The notes beneath the pieces are model-generated. The model did no database searches, was not told the DNA's origin, and worked only from the letters and a program-made list of their open reading frames with translations. A stretch of DNA of 64,000 nucleotides from assembly GCF_902806685.2 (NCBI RefSeq), contig NC_048543.1, forward strand, positions 8,280,106 to 8,344,105. Direction: 5' to 3'. This DNA comes from Maniola hyperantus (taxonomy: Eukaryota > Arthropoda > Insecta > Lepidoptera > Nymphalidae). This document shows positions 48,301-62,500 of the stretch, piece by piece. Numbering within the stretch: position 1 is the first letter of the stretch; the number at the start of each line of letters is the position of its first letter. The translations under genes and the position numbers were made by a program.

Positions 48301-49045
48301 TAGCGCTATACTGATTTATTATATTAACAGCTTATGCGCGGAATTAAGTTAATATAGCGCTCTCTCTGTTTTTGTATGGGATTAGGTAACAGACAGGGCG
48401 CTATACTAACTTCATTTCTCGGATAGGGTATAGTGAAGTCATAGTAATGTTCATTTGTTAGGCTAAACCAGCGGGTCGCGCAACTCCCCTGAGCCTCGCC
48501 ATGGGTAACACCAGTGGGGAGGCGTGGGTGGTGCACTCGGGGGTCGTCATAGTGCTGGCGAAGTTGTTGCCCGCTCTGCCGCGCCCGCCCGAGCACGAGA
48601 CCTACGCGCGCGCCCTGCGGGACTACCTCGCGCACGTGCTCAAGAGTCTCGTCAGAAGGTAAACAATGTGGATAACACTTGGACGAATCTTATATTTTTA
48701 AACTTTAATGCAAAGCCAAAGAGTTATACAAAAGGAGGACTTAAGGCTCGAGAATCTTATCTGCCAGTCAACCTTAGGAAGTTGTGAGAGGCGCGTATTT
48801 TTAAAGATTTTTTTTTTAAAGAAATGTAAAATTAAAAAAATTGTCATTAATCAATTAAAAAAAAATTAGGGAAGGAAATATTTATTAAATTTTGTCGCAC
48901 AGAAATGAAAAATATAAAATAATGATTGATTCTATGCACTGCCTCCTGAAGTACACATTATTTTCATTTGTAACTAACATGAATAAATAGGAATCAAATA
49001 AAGAGCATTTTGCTCGTTTTCATTTTTCTTAAAGGACCACGCGTC

Positions 49046-49089
<44 letters not shown>

Positions 49090-52000
49090 TTCATCAACAT
49101 ACAACCCGCTTGGGTGTGTCACTGTTGGACAGTGGACCCACGGTTTGTACAAAAATGCCTTTCACTACCCAAAGTATTGCGCCGGATAGCGGTATCAATG
49201 TGTCTGGTCGGGAACGCGTCTTAAGTGATAAGTATCGTAATGTGCTGTCACAGCGAACGGAATCAGCAAGTGATGTGCGGTGCGGGTCTGGCGGGCGTGG
49301 TGCTGCGAGTGTGCGGCGCGGCACTGCGCGCGGAGCGGCACCCGCTGCACGCGCCCGCCATGTACGTGCTGGAGCGCCTGGCGGCGCACGCGCTGAGACC
49401 CACTGAACTCAGGTACATGTAACATTAATATTTTATTTTATTTTACGGTTCTGTACCTCAAAAGGAAACCTCATAGGATCATCTCGTTGTAAGTCTGTCT
49501 GTCAAGAAAAGGGAATCAAAACCTAGGGGGGAAAACAATAAAGTACTTCCCGTTGACCTAGACTCATGACATATATCAGGTAGGTCTTATAGCACATTAC
49601 ACAAGTAAAAGAAAAAATCCGAAAAGCGTGAATTTGTGGTTAGGTACTTCGCAAAAGCAAAAATTAAAATGTGTTCATGAACAAATAATTATTATTCGTT
49701 GCATTATTAGCATGCTATTTGCCAGTGGATTGGAGTGGCTCAGCAAACGTGTCTGATGTTTAATAATATATTTTAATATTTTCAGATACTAATGTATGTT
49801 GCGAGTGACCCAAAAATAGATAGATTAGATACATAAACAATTAAATATATCAGCATTTATAAACGTATTCAGTTAATTAAATCATTTTAGGGAATTCTTA
49901 CGGATGGGCAACCCTCTCAACTGCTTAGCTCCAGAACCAGGTCAAGTCTGGCAACCTGGTGGACCGGTTCCCTTAACAAGGATAAAAACTTTGGTCTCCA
50001 TGACTACGCCTCGGGATTACAGGTAAACTATAAAGTAACCTTAAAATCTGCTCGCTTAATCTTTTATCGCCCATGCTATTTGAACTTTCGTGATGCCCAA
50101 TGTACCTATTTGCTTTAAACGAATAGGCATGTTTAGCCATAAAATTTGTATAAAATGTTCGACCAACTTTTGCGGGGCAAGGGGGAAGTGTGAATGGATT
50201 TTCTTTATTCTCTGACATCTAATGGACTAAGAGCCCGTGAGGGCCAGACCTTCGTTATTTTATGTAAGCTGAAAGTTTCTATGCGCATTGTCCCCAACAC
50301 AGGGAGGAACGATCAGCAACGAAGGGCTGGCCCTCAAAGGCTCTTTCTATATAAATGCCAATGTGAAAAGAAAATTCCTGACTCACTTACCAACCGCCAG
50401 CCCAAACCCTTAGACCTAGAAAGCTGAAATTTTGCACAGAGGTAACTTTTATAACGTAGACAGAATAAGGTCGAATTTTCGAAATTCCCACGTGATAGTG
50501 ACTGAAGAGGATTTATATTTTCTCCGAGTGAAGCTGCGGGCGATCGGTACTTAGTAAACAATGTACTTTTTGTTTCGAATTATCTATATTCTACATAACT
50601 ATTTCTTATCGTTGTGTATTAGGTCACAGAACTCGTGTACACAGCCACCTTTCGTGGAATTCGATATGTCAGCAGAAGGATTCGGCTGTCTTTACCTACC
50701 GAGCATAGCTCCTCAGTCCGCCAATCTAAATGCTCTTGGTACTCAAGACACTACCACGCTCGGTGGAATTGGATCAGGTAAGACTTTGGTCGACTTTGAT
50801 AAACCAATTATTACGGTTGATTTTTTAATCGCCAAGTAAACTTTATAACTGTAGAATAATTACACAGATTTCCAATACAAAAACTGTTTAAAGTCAAACA
50901 GAAAATAATACACACAACATAATATAACCTAATTCATTTAACTATAATATGTTCATTGAGATCTTACGAGTATCTTTAAAAAAATCTATAAAAAGTTTGG
51001 CCAATAGTTTGATCAGTTGCAGAATGAACTATATTCACCAATTTATAAATCAGTAAATAATTGACCCATGTGCGGATATATTGTAAACTTGCCAAATGCG
51101 TAATCAGTATCCAAACTATACCAGTCTTTATTTTGTAGAAATGAACTGGCTTACCACAAAACTTTAGATGCGGCTTAAAAAAACGTTAAGCACGTTTAGA
51201 CCACACAAACGCACATGTTGAATGTCAAATTAAACCTTGTTTTAAGTTCTTGTGGTGAGACCTGTCCAATTGGTAATCAAGTTGTTTTATTCCTTCATAC
51301 AATTGAATTCCTTGTAAGCTTATTAATTTCGTAATTACTTACAGGGGATAGAGTGTTTCCACCTCAAACGGGGTTAACTTATTCAACGTGGATTTGTGTG
51401 GAAAAGTATTCGGACCCTAGGACAGACCCGCACTGCGTGCGATTGTTGACATTAGTAAGGAACATCAACAATACTCGAGACGAACACCTCGTATGCCTCA
51501 CCGTGGTGTTATCTGCGAGGGACAAGGCCATTATTGTATCTACGCAAGAAACTTTGGTTCCGCATAGTAAGTTACTCTTGAGCTTTGTTATTGGCCTTTC
51601 TTAGCCGATATTTAATAGTCGCAATGGCTACCTGCATGCCAAATTTTAGCCAGATCCGTCTAGTAGTTTGAGCTATGCGTTGATAGATCAGTCACCCTTT
51701 CTTTTTATATATTATTTAGATTAGAAATGACGCCATGTTGAATTTAATTTATTTATTTGACAATAGTTATTATTATTAACTTCATTTGTACCACCACACG
51801 AAGAAAAATAATAGAAAAAAAACATTAGCTAAATGTAAAAAAGTTTTTTAAAGTCAACATTTTTTAATTACTAACTTTAATAAAAAAAAAAAAACAAGTG
51901 AAAGTACCTGAAAAATCTGTTACCAATTTCGACGGAATGACATTGAAAATCTTTTTTATTCGTATAAACTTATTACACGAACAAACATTATACGAACCAT

Positions 52001-55000
52001 AAGCAACCTAATAAAATAAGCTTTAAAAAAAAAGATTAGTTTGGCGTGGACATATTTTTTATGTTGTTTCAGTCGTATATATCTTACCTCACGTCATACT
52101 TGGCGTAGAAAATCTGCCGGCGTTACGTCCCCACTACTCACTAGTTAAACTTTTATTGTGCCATAAATGATCCTGACTTCTTCAATGATCAAACATTGTT
52201 TTCAAGATGTGGGAGAATGGGAACCGGACGGCGGCGGCGAGTGCGGCGCGCGGGTTTGGTGCCCCGACTTGCAGCACGAGGGACAGTGGCACCACCTCGC
52301 CTTGCTCTTCAACCGTGCCGTGCTCAAGAACTCCTCCTTCTCACTTTATCTCGATGGTACCTACTCTGAGGTCGCCATTACTAACAATTTGGCATCATTT
52401 TAATCCCTGACAAAATTGATGCCGAATAATAAACCTAGATGTTATCTTTGTCTCAATCATCCAGAACCAGATTTACTTAATGTTAGAATGCTGCCAGATT
52501 TGTTGTTTGCTATCCGCCAATACATCGAGTACACCGAAAATACATTAAAATTGTTTTAAGTTCAATAAGCCACCTAAACTGTCTAATTTTGTATTTTCAA
52601 TGTTTTCTAATTAAGATTTTAAATAAAAAAAACTATCTGTAACTTATTTTTGGAACGTCCTAAGTCTCGTCAAACTTGTTGAAACCAATTGACGAGTATA
52701 TTATATTTTCTAAGTTAAAATTAATTGTCTGTACTTATAAGATTTTTGAAAGTAAAATTTAAATGTGAATGGTTTGCACGTTTAAGTTTAAAACTTAAAT
52801 AAATTCTTCAATTTTTTAATGGTCTTAACATATAATGGTCCTTCGAGCCGGATTTTACTAACAAAAGACGTGTAATCGTAGGTCAGCACATGCATTCGGG
52901 AAAACTACACTACGTGAGCGCGAACCCCGGAGGCGGCGCGGCGACGCTGTCGGGCGCGTCCAGCGTGTACTGCGTCATTGGCACGCCTCCGCAGTGGCGC
53001 CGGTACTCGCGCCTAGTGTGGCGACAAGGCCCGGCACTGCTGCTAGAGGATGTGAGTATAATAAATTACACTACGTGAGCGCGAACCCCGGAGGTGGCGC
53101 GGCGCGTCTAGATGATGTGAACCATTAATAAACTACTATGGTGTAACGATTTCAAATTGTTGAGGTATCATATTTTAAATTATTATTTCCATATAATTCT
53201 TTTATCATACCCTACTTATCGCGAAAATAAATTAAAATTCCGGTCAACCATCTGACTAGCCTTGAGTCAACATTTGATCTTTTCCCTAATAAAGATTTTC
53301 TAAATTCAAAATTCCCATGTAATCAAGCCCGTCTTTGTTCATTTTAAGGTACTTTCCCCTCAAACAATCTCTACAATCTACCAGCTTGGCCCTCATTACG
53401 TCGGCACGTTACAAGCCCCATTACCTCCCGGCCACAGTCAGGAGCGTTTGCCACCATTGATCGCCGAAGAAAAGGTTGTGTTTGGAATAAACGCGCGCGC
53501 ATTGTCGCAACTGACACTCGCCAAAATTCGTAAAGTTTATAGTAAAAATGACAATAAAGCGATAGCGAAGCAGTTGGGTATGTCTTCTCATGAAAATGCG
53601 ACTCCTATAAGGGTACTGCACAATTCAGCCGGACATCTGATGGGCCCCGCGAGATGTTTAGGAGGCACGGTTGTTGGATATTTGGGAGTTAGAGTGTTTT
53701 GTCCTAAGCCGGCAGCCATTATGGTAAGTATTATTTACTTAAATTGTCCGTTGGGGTTCATTTGACCATGTTTTTTTACAAGTCAGTGTCCATACCTTAC
53801 AGATCGATACAGTTGGTGGATGCTCAGTTTTACTGGGATTGATAGCCATGGCACAAGATGTGGAATGTTTATACGCAGGGGTCAAAGCGCTTGTATGTGT
53901 AGTGCGGTCAAATAAAGCGGCACAAGCTGAGATGGACCGCCGGAAAGGATACCAAACGTTAGCGATGCTGTTGAAACGAAAGAAACAATTGCTCAATTCT
54001 CATATACTGCATTTAATATTTGGCCTCGTTGGCACAGTGGACAGTCAAAAGGAGACCTCGTCGATACCAAATTTAACTGCGTTTCAGGTAAGTTTTTGTT
54101 GACCCAAATTTTTCAAATTGTTCCGTAGTTTGTTGATCAATAATGAAGATATTAAATTTTAGGATCTAATCTGCGAATTAGAAGTATGGATAGGCGCACC
54201 AGGAGGACTGATAAAATCTCTTCTAGAGCATTTACTGGAGCTAGCAACGGAAACCGCTCACAGAACGCACAACCTACGCACAATGCGCGAGCTGCAACTA
54301 GTGCCAAAACTCCTATATATAGTCAATGAAGTAAAAGTCCCAAGCACAAAGAACGTTCTCATACGACTGCTAGCTACGTTGTTAGGTAGCGGCCCACCGC
54401 GACCTAGTGACTTACTATGTTTAGGCCAGTTTTTGGCGTACACACTGCCTTTACCTTCACAATCTGAACACGGAATCGTTATACTCGAGGATTTCGAACA
54501 AGAATGCGAAGGCGAGCACGTCATATTGAGAAATAAGTGTTTGTCAATTTTATATTTTCTACTGTTTACCACGACAAATTTGGAAAACACTCATATTTCT
54601 GACGAGGTTTCGAGAGTGTTAGGACTGGACTGGCTGCTAAGTTTCATGCAGGAGAATGTTCACCACACCACAGTTTTGTTGGCTTGGAAAATATTAGTCA
54701 TACTTTGCTCCGGTCAAGGACAGCAGTCACCAATAATGCAGAGGTATGCTTCAGCTTTAAAAAAAATGCTTAACACGAATTCTTTCACTAAAATGATTTA
54801 TAAACAATCGATTTGATAATAGATTTCGCGAAGGCGTAGGCAATGGCGGCTGGCTACGGCACACTGAGCTAGTAGCGTCGCAACAGGCGGGCGTTGTACT
54901 GACGGCGGCCGTACATTCACACTCGCATCTCCATACACAACTTCTGTACACTTCTGGCTTCACTCTGCTTGCCTGGTATGTGCCGACCTCTTGTTTCCAT

Positions 55001-56545
55001 TTGTTATTCAGTGTCTTGCTATGTAAAGATTTTTTTACCGACTTCAAAAAAGGAAGAGGGTCTCAATTAGCCTGTTTTTTGTATGTTTGTTACGCGATTA
55101 CTTCGCTAATTATGAATCGATTTTGATAATTCTCTTTTTGTTTAGTAGGATGACCTATTGAACAAAAATTGACCTGATTTCAGAGTCAAATTTTAAATTT
55201 TGATATGTACACATTTCTGAGCAGAGTAACAGTTTACTCAATAAGATACAAAGAGGAAGCTTGCCAGATGTTCCCATAAAAATTTCTGGATCCAACTTTC
55301 ATCCCTGATGCTGCAGGGTTACTGCCCGCTAAAGCTATGGCGATTCCGGAACTGTTGTTTGAATTCAAGTTCCAACTTATCAACCCTGATGATGCAAGGT
55401 ACAGCTCTCCTAAACGATAGGGGTTCAGGAACTCTTGATGACAAAATATTTTAGGTGCCGACCATAGACTTTGTTTTTCTCTCCAGTCTCCTAACCAATA
55501 TCTTTCATATTTTTATAGGTTGTCACTTAACCATTTACAAATACCGGAACTATACTATTTAGTATTCGGACTTGCGCTCGGACAGCCAATGCGTTACGTG
55601 GCTTGTGACAAAGTTATATCAGTAGACCGAGTATGGGCCGCCGCTTGGGGCGGCTCGGCTCCGTCCAGACAATCGTCTGCTGCTGTGGCCGCCAAAATAA
55701 CTTTATGCCCTGAAGCAGTGGTGATATTACTCGCGTGTGTCCGAGCTTTGATACACGCGGAGACTGGGTCTTTACCGGAATGGCTGAATGATCATCCAGT
55801 AGCAATAGTACAGGTAAGAAAAAATTATAAAATAACAGCTTTTCTATATGTGAATTTTACTGTACAGAATAACAGAACAATAACAGATTTATTCTGTCTA
55901 GGACTTATAGGAATTTTTTTGGTGGAGAAAATTTATTGTCTTATTTTTGGTGACGTTCCACTATGTTCTAGGTGTTATTTTCCTTCTACAATACGCTGGC
56001 AGATTTCGTTACACTAATGATGAGTGCTGAAGTTTTGACAGCATTGGCATCGACGCTTTTTCCTCCGATTACATCAAATGATATTCACATGCGTAAGTAT
56101 ACCTACTACAACTCTTTATTTCATTGCTAGCTGATGCCCGCTATTTATTCGCGTGGATTTAGGTTTCTAAAATCTCGTGGGAATTGTTTGATTTTTCGGG
56201 TTAGAAGTAGTCTATGCCACTCTCCAGGTCTTTGACTATACCCGTGCAAAAAATCAGGTCAATCCATTGAAGTACAAACCAACAAACCAATATACCAACA
56301 AACAAACACACTTTCGAATTTATAATAGGAGTAGTGATTTATGACAATACAACGCACCTCGAAAGTTAAAATAGATTCAATAACTTGTATAGATAAATAC
56401 TATGTCTATTGAGGAGCATAACTTTTTTTAATCTTTTTGAGGTTGACTCATAATGTTATATTACACAAAAGTGGTATATTGCTAGGCAGTGGGCACAGGT
56501 AGCATACGCATTCTGCATTTAAAAAAGTGCTAAATTGTGGTCAAA

Positions 56546-56594
<49 letters not shown>

Positions 56595-59500
56595 CAATTT
56601 GAACAATATGTCCGCTAGATCTGTCCGTAGTCTAAATCACTGGACATCTTTGCCGTCCTGGTGGTAACTAGCCCCACTCAACAGTACCCGTAGTACAAGA
56701 TTTTACGTCTCACCAAACGAAACCAAATTCGAGAGTCGAAATACTTCCGCGTTACAGTAAAATGGACCTAAACAGCCTTGAATTTAAGTCAAATATTCAA
56801 TGCCACTGATTTTAATTTCGCAATGTTTCCGCTTGGAGCGCTGGCTGTAGAAGTGTAGACAAACTTGAGCTTTAAAACAAGACATTTAAGATCCAGTTTA
56901 CTGTAACGCGGAAGTATTTCGACTCTCGAATTTGGTTTGGTTTGGTGAGACGTAAAATCTTGTACTACGGGTACAGACCAGACTTGAGCCAATGTAGAAA
57001 TTATAAATTCCTATATTGGACATTGTTGTGTGAAAAGAAATACCCATACAAAGTTAGTTCTAAACTTTTAAGTCTGAATTTTTAAATTGAATATCTAAAA
57101 ACTAGCTGAACACAGTTAATTTTTAGATATGCGATTTAAAAGTTGAATCTTTTTCACGTAACACAAAGTCCAATTGCTCCCCGAACCTCGTACTTATGAA
57201 AACTTATAAGAGACGTCGTGAAAAAGATTTCCTATTGCAGCGATATGTGAAAGTGGCGACAGTTCGGGTGCGTCCACCCCAGGGTCAGAAAAGGATGTAG
57301 TCATAATCGGTAGCTCTGCCTCGCTCACACAACATCCCGCTCGTCAAGCCGTTATGGATTTTCTAAGGGTCATCGTTCTAGACTCCCTTCCACTTAACGT
57401 CACCGCTAAAGCCTCACCAGTGAGTATACACCTTTATTACTTTACATTAAGCTAACTTTTTCCCGCAGTTTTGCTCATGTCAAAATAGGTTTTAAGTTAT
57501 AACAAAGCAAACCGGAAAAAGTATGCCAACTCCTTGGCTTATCCGCTATTTTTAACCGACTTCAAAAAAAGGAGGGTCTCAATTCGACTGTATGTTTTTT
57601 TTTTAAAGTTAAGTAATGTCGCCTATAATTGTTGTACCTTATTGCTATTTGCTTATGTTGGAGAAAAGGATGCTGCTGTATTTCCACCAGGAATGCGCGA
57701 GCAGGCGAAGTCGTAGGGATGTGTATAAAAACAACCTATAGGATCGCTTCATTTTTGTAACGTAGCCTGCAATTTTTGTAACCTTTTTCACTACAAATAA
57801 AACGAGCTTAGCTATAAATTTTGGAGTACGCGACAGATTGAGATGGCAATCAGGGTATGAGGCGGTCCAGTCCTCGCCACGTATGCACATCCCTGATAGA
57901 AAGGCAATAGTCAGAGAGATCTGAATACATTACAAACATAGCTGTTGTATTCTTGGGAAATCGGAAATGGGAATGCATGTTCAGCAACAATGATTGGAAG
58001 AACAATATTACTCAGAGCATTTAATTAAAATTCAATAAGCTTTATCAGCTCAAATATATTCTTCTAAATAAATAAATTAAAATGCTTAAACATTGTCAAG
58101 TCTATAAATTGCGGTAATGCTTATCGATTTTTAATAACTTTGGTGTTATGTAATAACAAGAGCAGTTTCATTATTGATGATGATGATAGAATGGAACTGG
58201 TCAGCAGTCCTAGCACCAAACTTTATAGCAATGATCTTGATAATCGCAATCGGCAATACTTCTGATTGACTGTTGGACTCTTTTACTATTGGTTAAACAT
58301 TAACATTAAGAACCATAAGTTCGGCCATAAAAAATACTTGCGCTTATCAGAAGTTTGGTGTTAGGCAAAAGAAGCAAGTGAGAGTTTAATGAGTTAACTA
58401 ACCGCCTACAGTGAGTGTTGGATATTGTTTCTAGAACGCCGTCCCCTCTGACTCAGTGCCACCGTCAATGTTTTGTACCCCCTGCGCTACAAGATCATAC
58501 TTTTATTGCGTAAATATGCAAAATACTGTTTACTTATCTACATCAAAGTATTAATTATGACTAACGCTTCATTAATGCTTCGATTAAAAAACTTCCATGA
58601 TCTAATTTTAACCGGAATGCGGGTTTCTTCTTTATTATAATCCCTAAGTTGTATCCAATTGCTTGTCTATTAAAAAGGGAAATATATTGTGGTTTTTGTT
58701 ATGATGGCTTTTGGGCTTTAAAATATATATAATGCGTGAAAAATGACTTCTCACACGCCATTTTAACTTTATGTGTCTAATTTCATGTCAAAAGTATGAT
58801 TTTAGTCCTTATTTTAAAGGTGGACCCGTACTTTTGACATGACAGTTGATCCATAGACTTAAATGGCGCGTGTGAAGTGATTTTGCCCGGACTCAGTCGG
58901 GTGTTTAATAAAATATTACATAACCAAATTAGATTTTATGCACAATAAACTCGTCTTTATAGCCCCGGAAATTGCTAATGCGCGTGGCCGCCATTTTTGT
59001 GACGTCAGCACTAGACTGAAGTTTCGAGCTGATGGTATATTTTTATTTCGGCTGACGTCAAAATGATGTTATTTCGATGTTAATGAGACATGGTTCCAGC
59101 TCAATAGCAATTTGCGGGACTTATATCATGATAAATGATAAATGTACAACATTCTTAAGAATTAGAAAAATATAAGTTATGTTATGTCAAAAATCAAAGT
59201 GAAATTTTTTTTTAACATTATACTTGTCCTAAATTCTTGAAATATCTAACTTTGCACGCCTTGCAATCTTAACGATTTATTGAGGAGCTGGTCAACAAAA
59301 CAGTGTAACTTTATGAAAAAATTAAATTATTTAGGAGAAGCAAAAAACTGAATTAAAGCTGTTGAAACTTTATTGCAAATTATACCGTTTTGATCTAAAT
59401 CACGAACTTAGGACTCAATTTCAGCACAGTATTAGACCGTTTAGCTCGGAAATGAGTTTGTATTCGGTAATCGAAATTATAATTTTGGGCCCAATTTTGG

Positions 59501-62500
59501 CACGGTAGACTGTTTTGCTTCAAATGAATTGAATTCAATCATGACGTATTGTATCCAGTGGGTCAAAAACGTCCGGATTAAAGAGAAAAAGTTTTTTTTC
59601 TTCAATCCGGAAAATTGAAATGTTTTTTTTAAACACAGTTTTGTTCGTCAGTTCCTCAATAATTGAACAAGTTTCGAAATTGAACAAGTTTCATAAATAA
59701 AATAACGAATATTAATTATTTGCAGGTAATAGACCTAGTTCTAGACGCGTCTCCTCCAAATTCAAACAGTCAGCAACAAATAGAATATCAAACCGAAGTC
59801 CTTACGAGTATAATGGAAAACTTGTTGAATACTGAGCTGTTTGGTACGGAATCGAATATATCTAACGTTTGCTATTTGGCAGCTCGACTTGTAGATAAGT
59901 TGTGGCAGGGACAATTATCGAGGGACCCTCACGAGGTAAACTTCCTTGGGTTTTAGGTTTTTATAAACCTTCAGAGATGTCTAATGGTGCGTATACATCG
60001 GTCCAGCAAGCGCCAAAAATTAGTTATGGGGGCGTTCACTAAGGCCGACCGCACTTGCGTTTTCGTACGAATATGAGCGCACAAACTGAATACATGTTAG
60101 TCGTTTTTATATGTGCGCATAGTTCCGACGTCCGAACCCAATCCGAACTTGGGCTTTAAATACACAGCGGAACTAAAATGGATGTAGTACAATTGATTAA
60201 CCTGATTTATGGACTGGAATTTATGGAAATGTTTGTGGGATCAAAGTGGAATCAAAGAAGAGAGTATCTTAAAGATACAGATTATTCATCACGCGCACCA
60301 AAGAGGACTTCACCAAAGCAATATCGTACGACTAATATTCATACGGTTACGTAGAGTACAAGTATGCATTCAAAGTGCGCATAACCTGATTCATCCCCAA
60401 CGGATCGTTGACTCTTGATAAGACCGGTGTACACGCATCATAAAATCAACTTATTAGTTACGAATAAAACATCGTCACTTTTTCCTTAGGTGTTCGACTT
60501 CTTAGTGAAACTAGTAACACAAGCAAAGAAAAAATCATCAATAATATCTCTAGAGGGCTTGCACCATTGTCTGAACAGAACGATACTGTTTCTTTTATCC
60601 CGATCTACTGATTCCATCGCCGACCAAATGTCCGTGCTTGAAGCGTTACACAAACTCACAACTAACAGGTAATACGTTTGCTAATGTAATATTTAATTTT
60701 ATTTATTTAATTAATCGTAATCAACAGCGTTCACAAAATTATTATTTTAATCTAAACTTAGATTATTTGTTAGGATATTTGTTAAATATCCTACAGTAGA
60801 ACCATTTTAATAAGCCAATTTTGCCGGAGCGGCTACGCAGTGCCCGTGTGGCACCCAATGCTCAAATCCACAGCGGTGCGGCGCCCGCCGCAACGTACCG
60901 GAATCGTATCGAGTGACCTCAGTCTTAGTTGCCGATTTTTTCCATACGTTAACAAGCGTGAAAAATGGCCAATTCAAATGGCTCAATTCATGAAAAATTT
61001 ATTTATCCAAACTCAACTATCCCTGTTCGCAGGTTACTTATATTTGGTGCAGGGAATCACGAATTAGAGTTCGTGGGATGTCTGACGTATTGCTTGCTCC
61101 AACTGAGCGCTAACATGAAGATAGCCCTGGATTCGCACATGCGCACTACGTGGCATGTCAATCCTAGCGGCGATCTCGAGTCCAGGGACGACAAACTTAC
61201 AGCACACCAAGGTAAAATTTGTTGCGTATTGAGTGAAAAGGTCAATCTAATTTTTTTCTATAATATAAAAGGAAAAGGACTGACTGACTGATCTATCAAC
61301 GCACAACTCAAACTACTGGACGGATCGGGCTGCAATTTGGCATGCAGATAGCTATTATGACGTAAGCATCCGCTAAGAAAGGATTTTTGAAAATTTAACC
61401 CCTAAGGGGGTGAAATAGTGGTTTGAGTGTAAAACACGCAGACGAAGTCGCGAGCATAAGCTAGTTCTCAATAATTAACTAATCGTTGTCACAGTATAAT
61501 TTAATGGCAGGCGTCATACAGCAAAATTCTTTGATTAGCGACTCATTAAAGTAATTTGTCGCATCAGAGTTTTTGACTCTGGTGCAACAAATCGCTTTGA
61601 TCAATTTAATGAGTTGCATTTTTCCGTATCTCGACTAAAAGCACGAGCATAATCAATTTTGCGGCGCATTGTAGCCGTTGTCGCAAAGATTGGTCTGCTG
61701 GTTTTACAGGAAAACATTTATCATGTGAAATATTCATGAATTCAAGTTCATCAATTTAAGGTGCCACTTCTAAATGAAATTTGGCGGTCTGCTAGAGAAT
61801 ACTGTAGGTCAACGTATTTATTTATATCAACTACTTCTTTGACGTTCCCGTACCCAAAGGGTGCCAAACAGACCATAATACTAAGCCTCTATTGTCTGTC
61901 TCTCCATCCATCCGTCCGTCCGCCTGTAAAAGTAGCCTTTGAAATTTTCTGCTTATCATTTTGTCTGTGCATCTTACATTTTACAATTCTTTTATTTATA
62001 CTTATTAAAAAAATCCAATAACATAAAAATCTAAATACCAAAACATCCAAATACTCCTCAAATCTCAAGAAATTCCTAATTACCGTACATAAGAAGCATT
62101 TTATACCAGGTCGTAATTTAATGGCCGGTGCGGCGCGACGCGTTTGGGAAGAGTTGTATGCGTGCAAGAAACCCGCTATCGAAGAGGTGTTTAAGGTGAC
62201 TTTGATACCGACCGCCGCCAACGCCCGCGCGCCCGATCTCACAGCAGTGCGCGAACAACTCAACGAAAGCGCTCACAAGTTGTGGATCAACTATATTGAT
62301 ATAGAGAGAAAGGTACGTGGAAGGATTAAAGGTAATAACTCATTAGGGCCACCTGGCACCCGAACTGCACCGCCTCAACTCGCGCGGTTAGTATTATTTG
62401 TAAAATGGACTTCTATGGACATACGCTCTCTACATCAACTCCGTAATGTCAGCAGATCGCCTCGCTCGTTGACGCTACGGAGTTGATATAATGAGCGTAT

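Noticed and set aside
48524..48787. 87-codon frame at bchs exon 15
   Set aside because: Out-of-frame reading of a GC-rich exon; the true frame joins exons 14 and 16 in phase.
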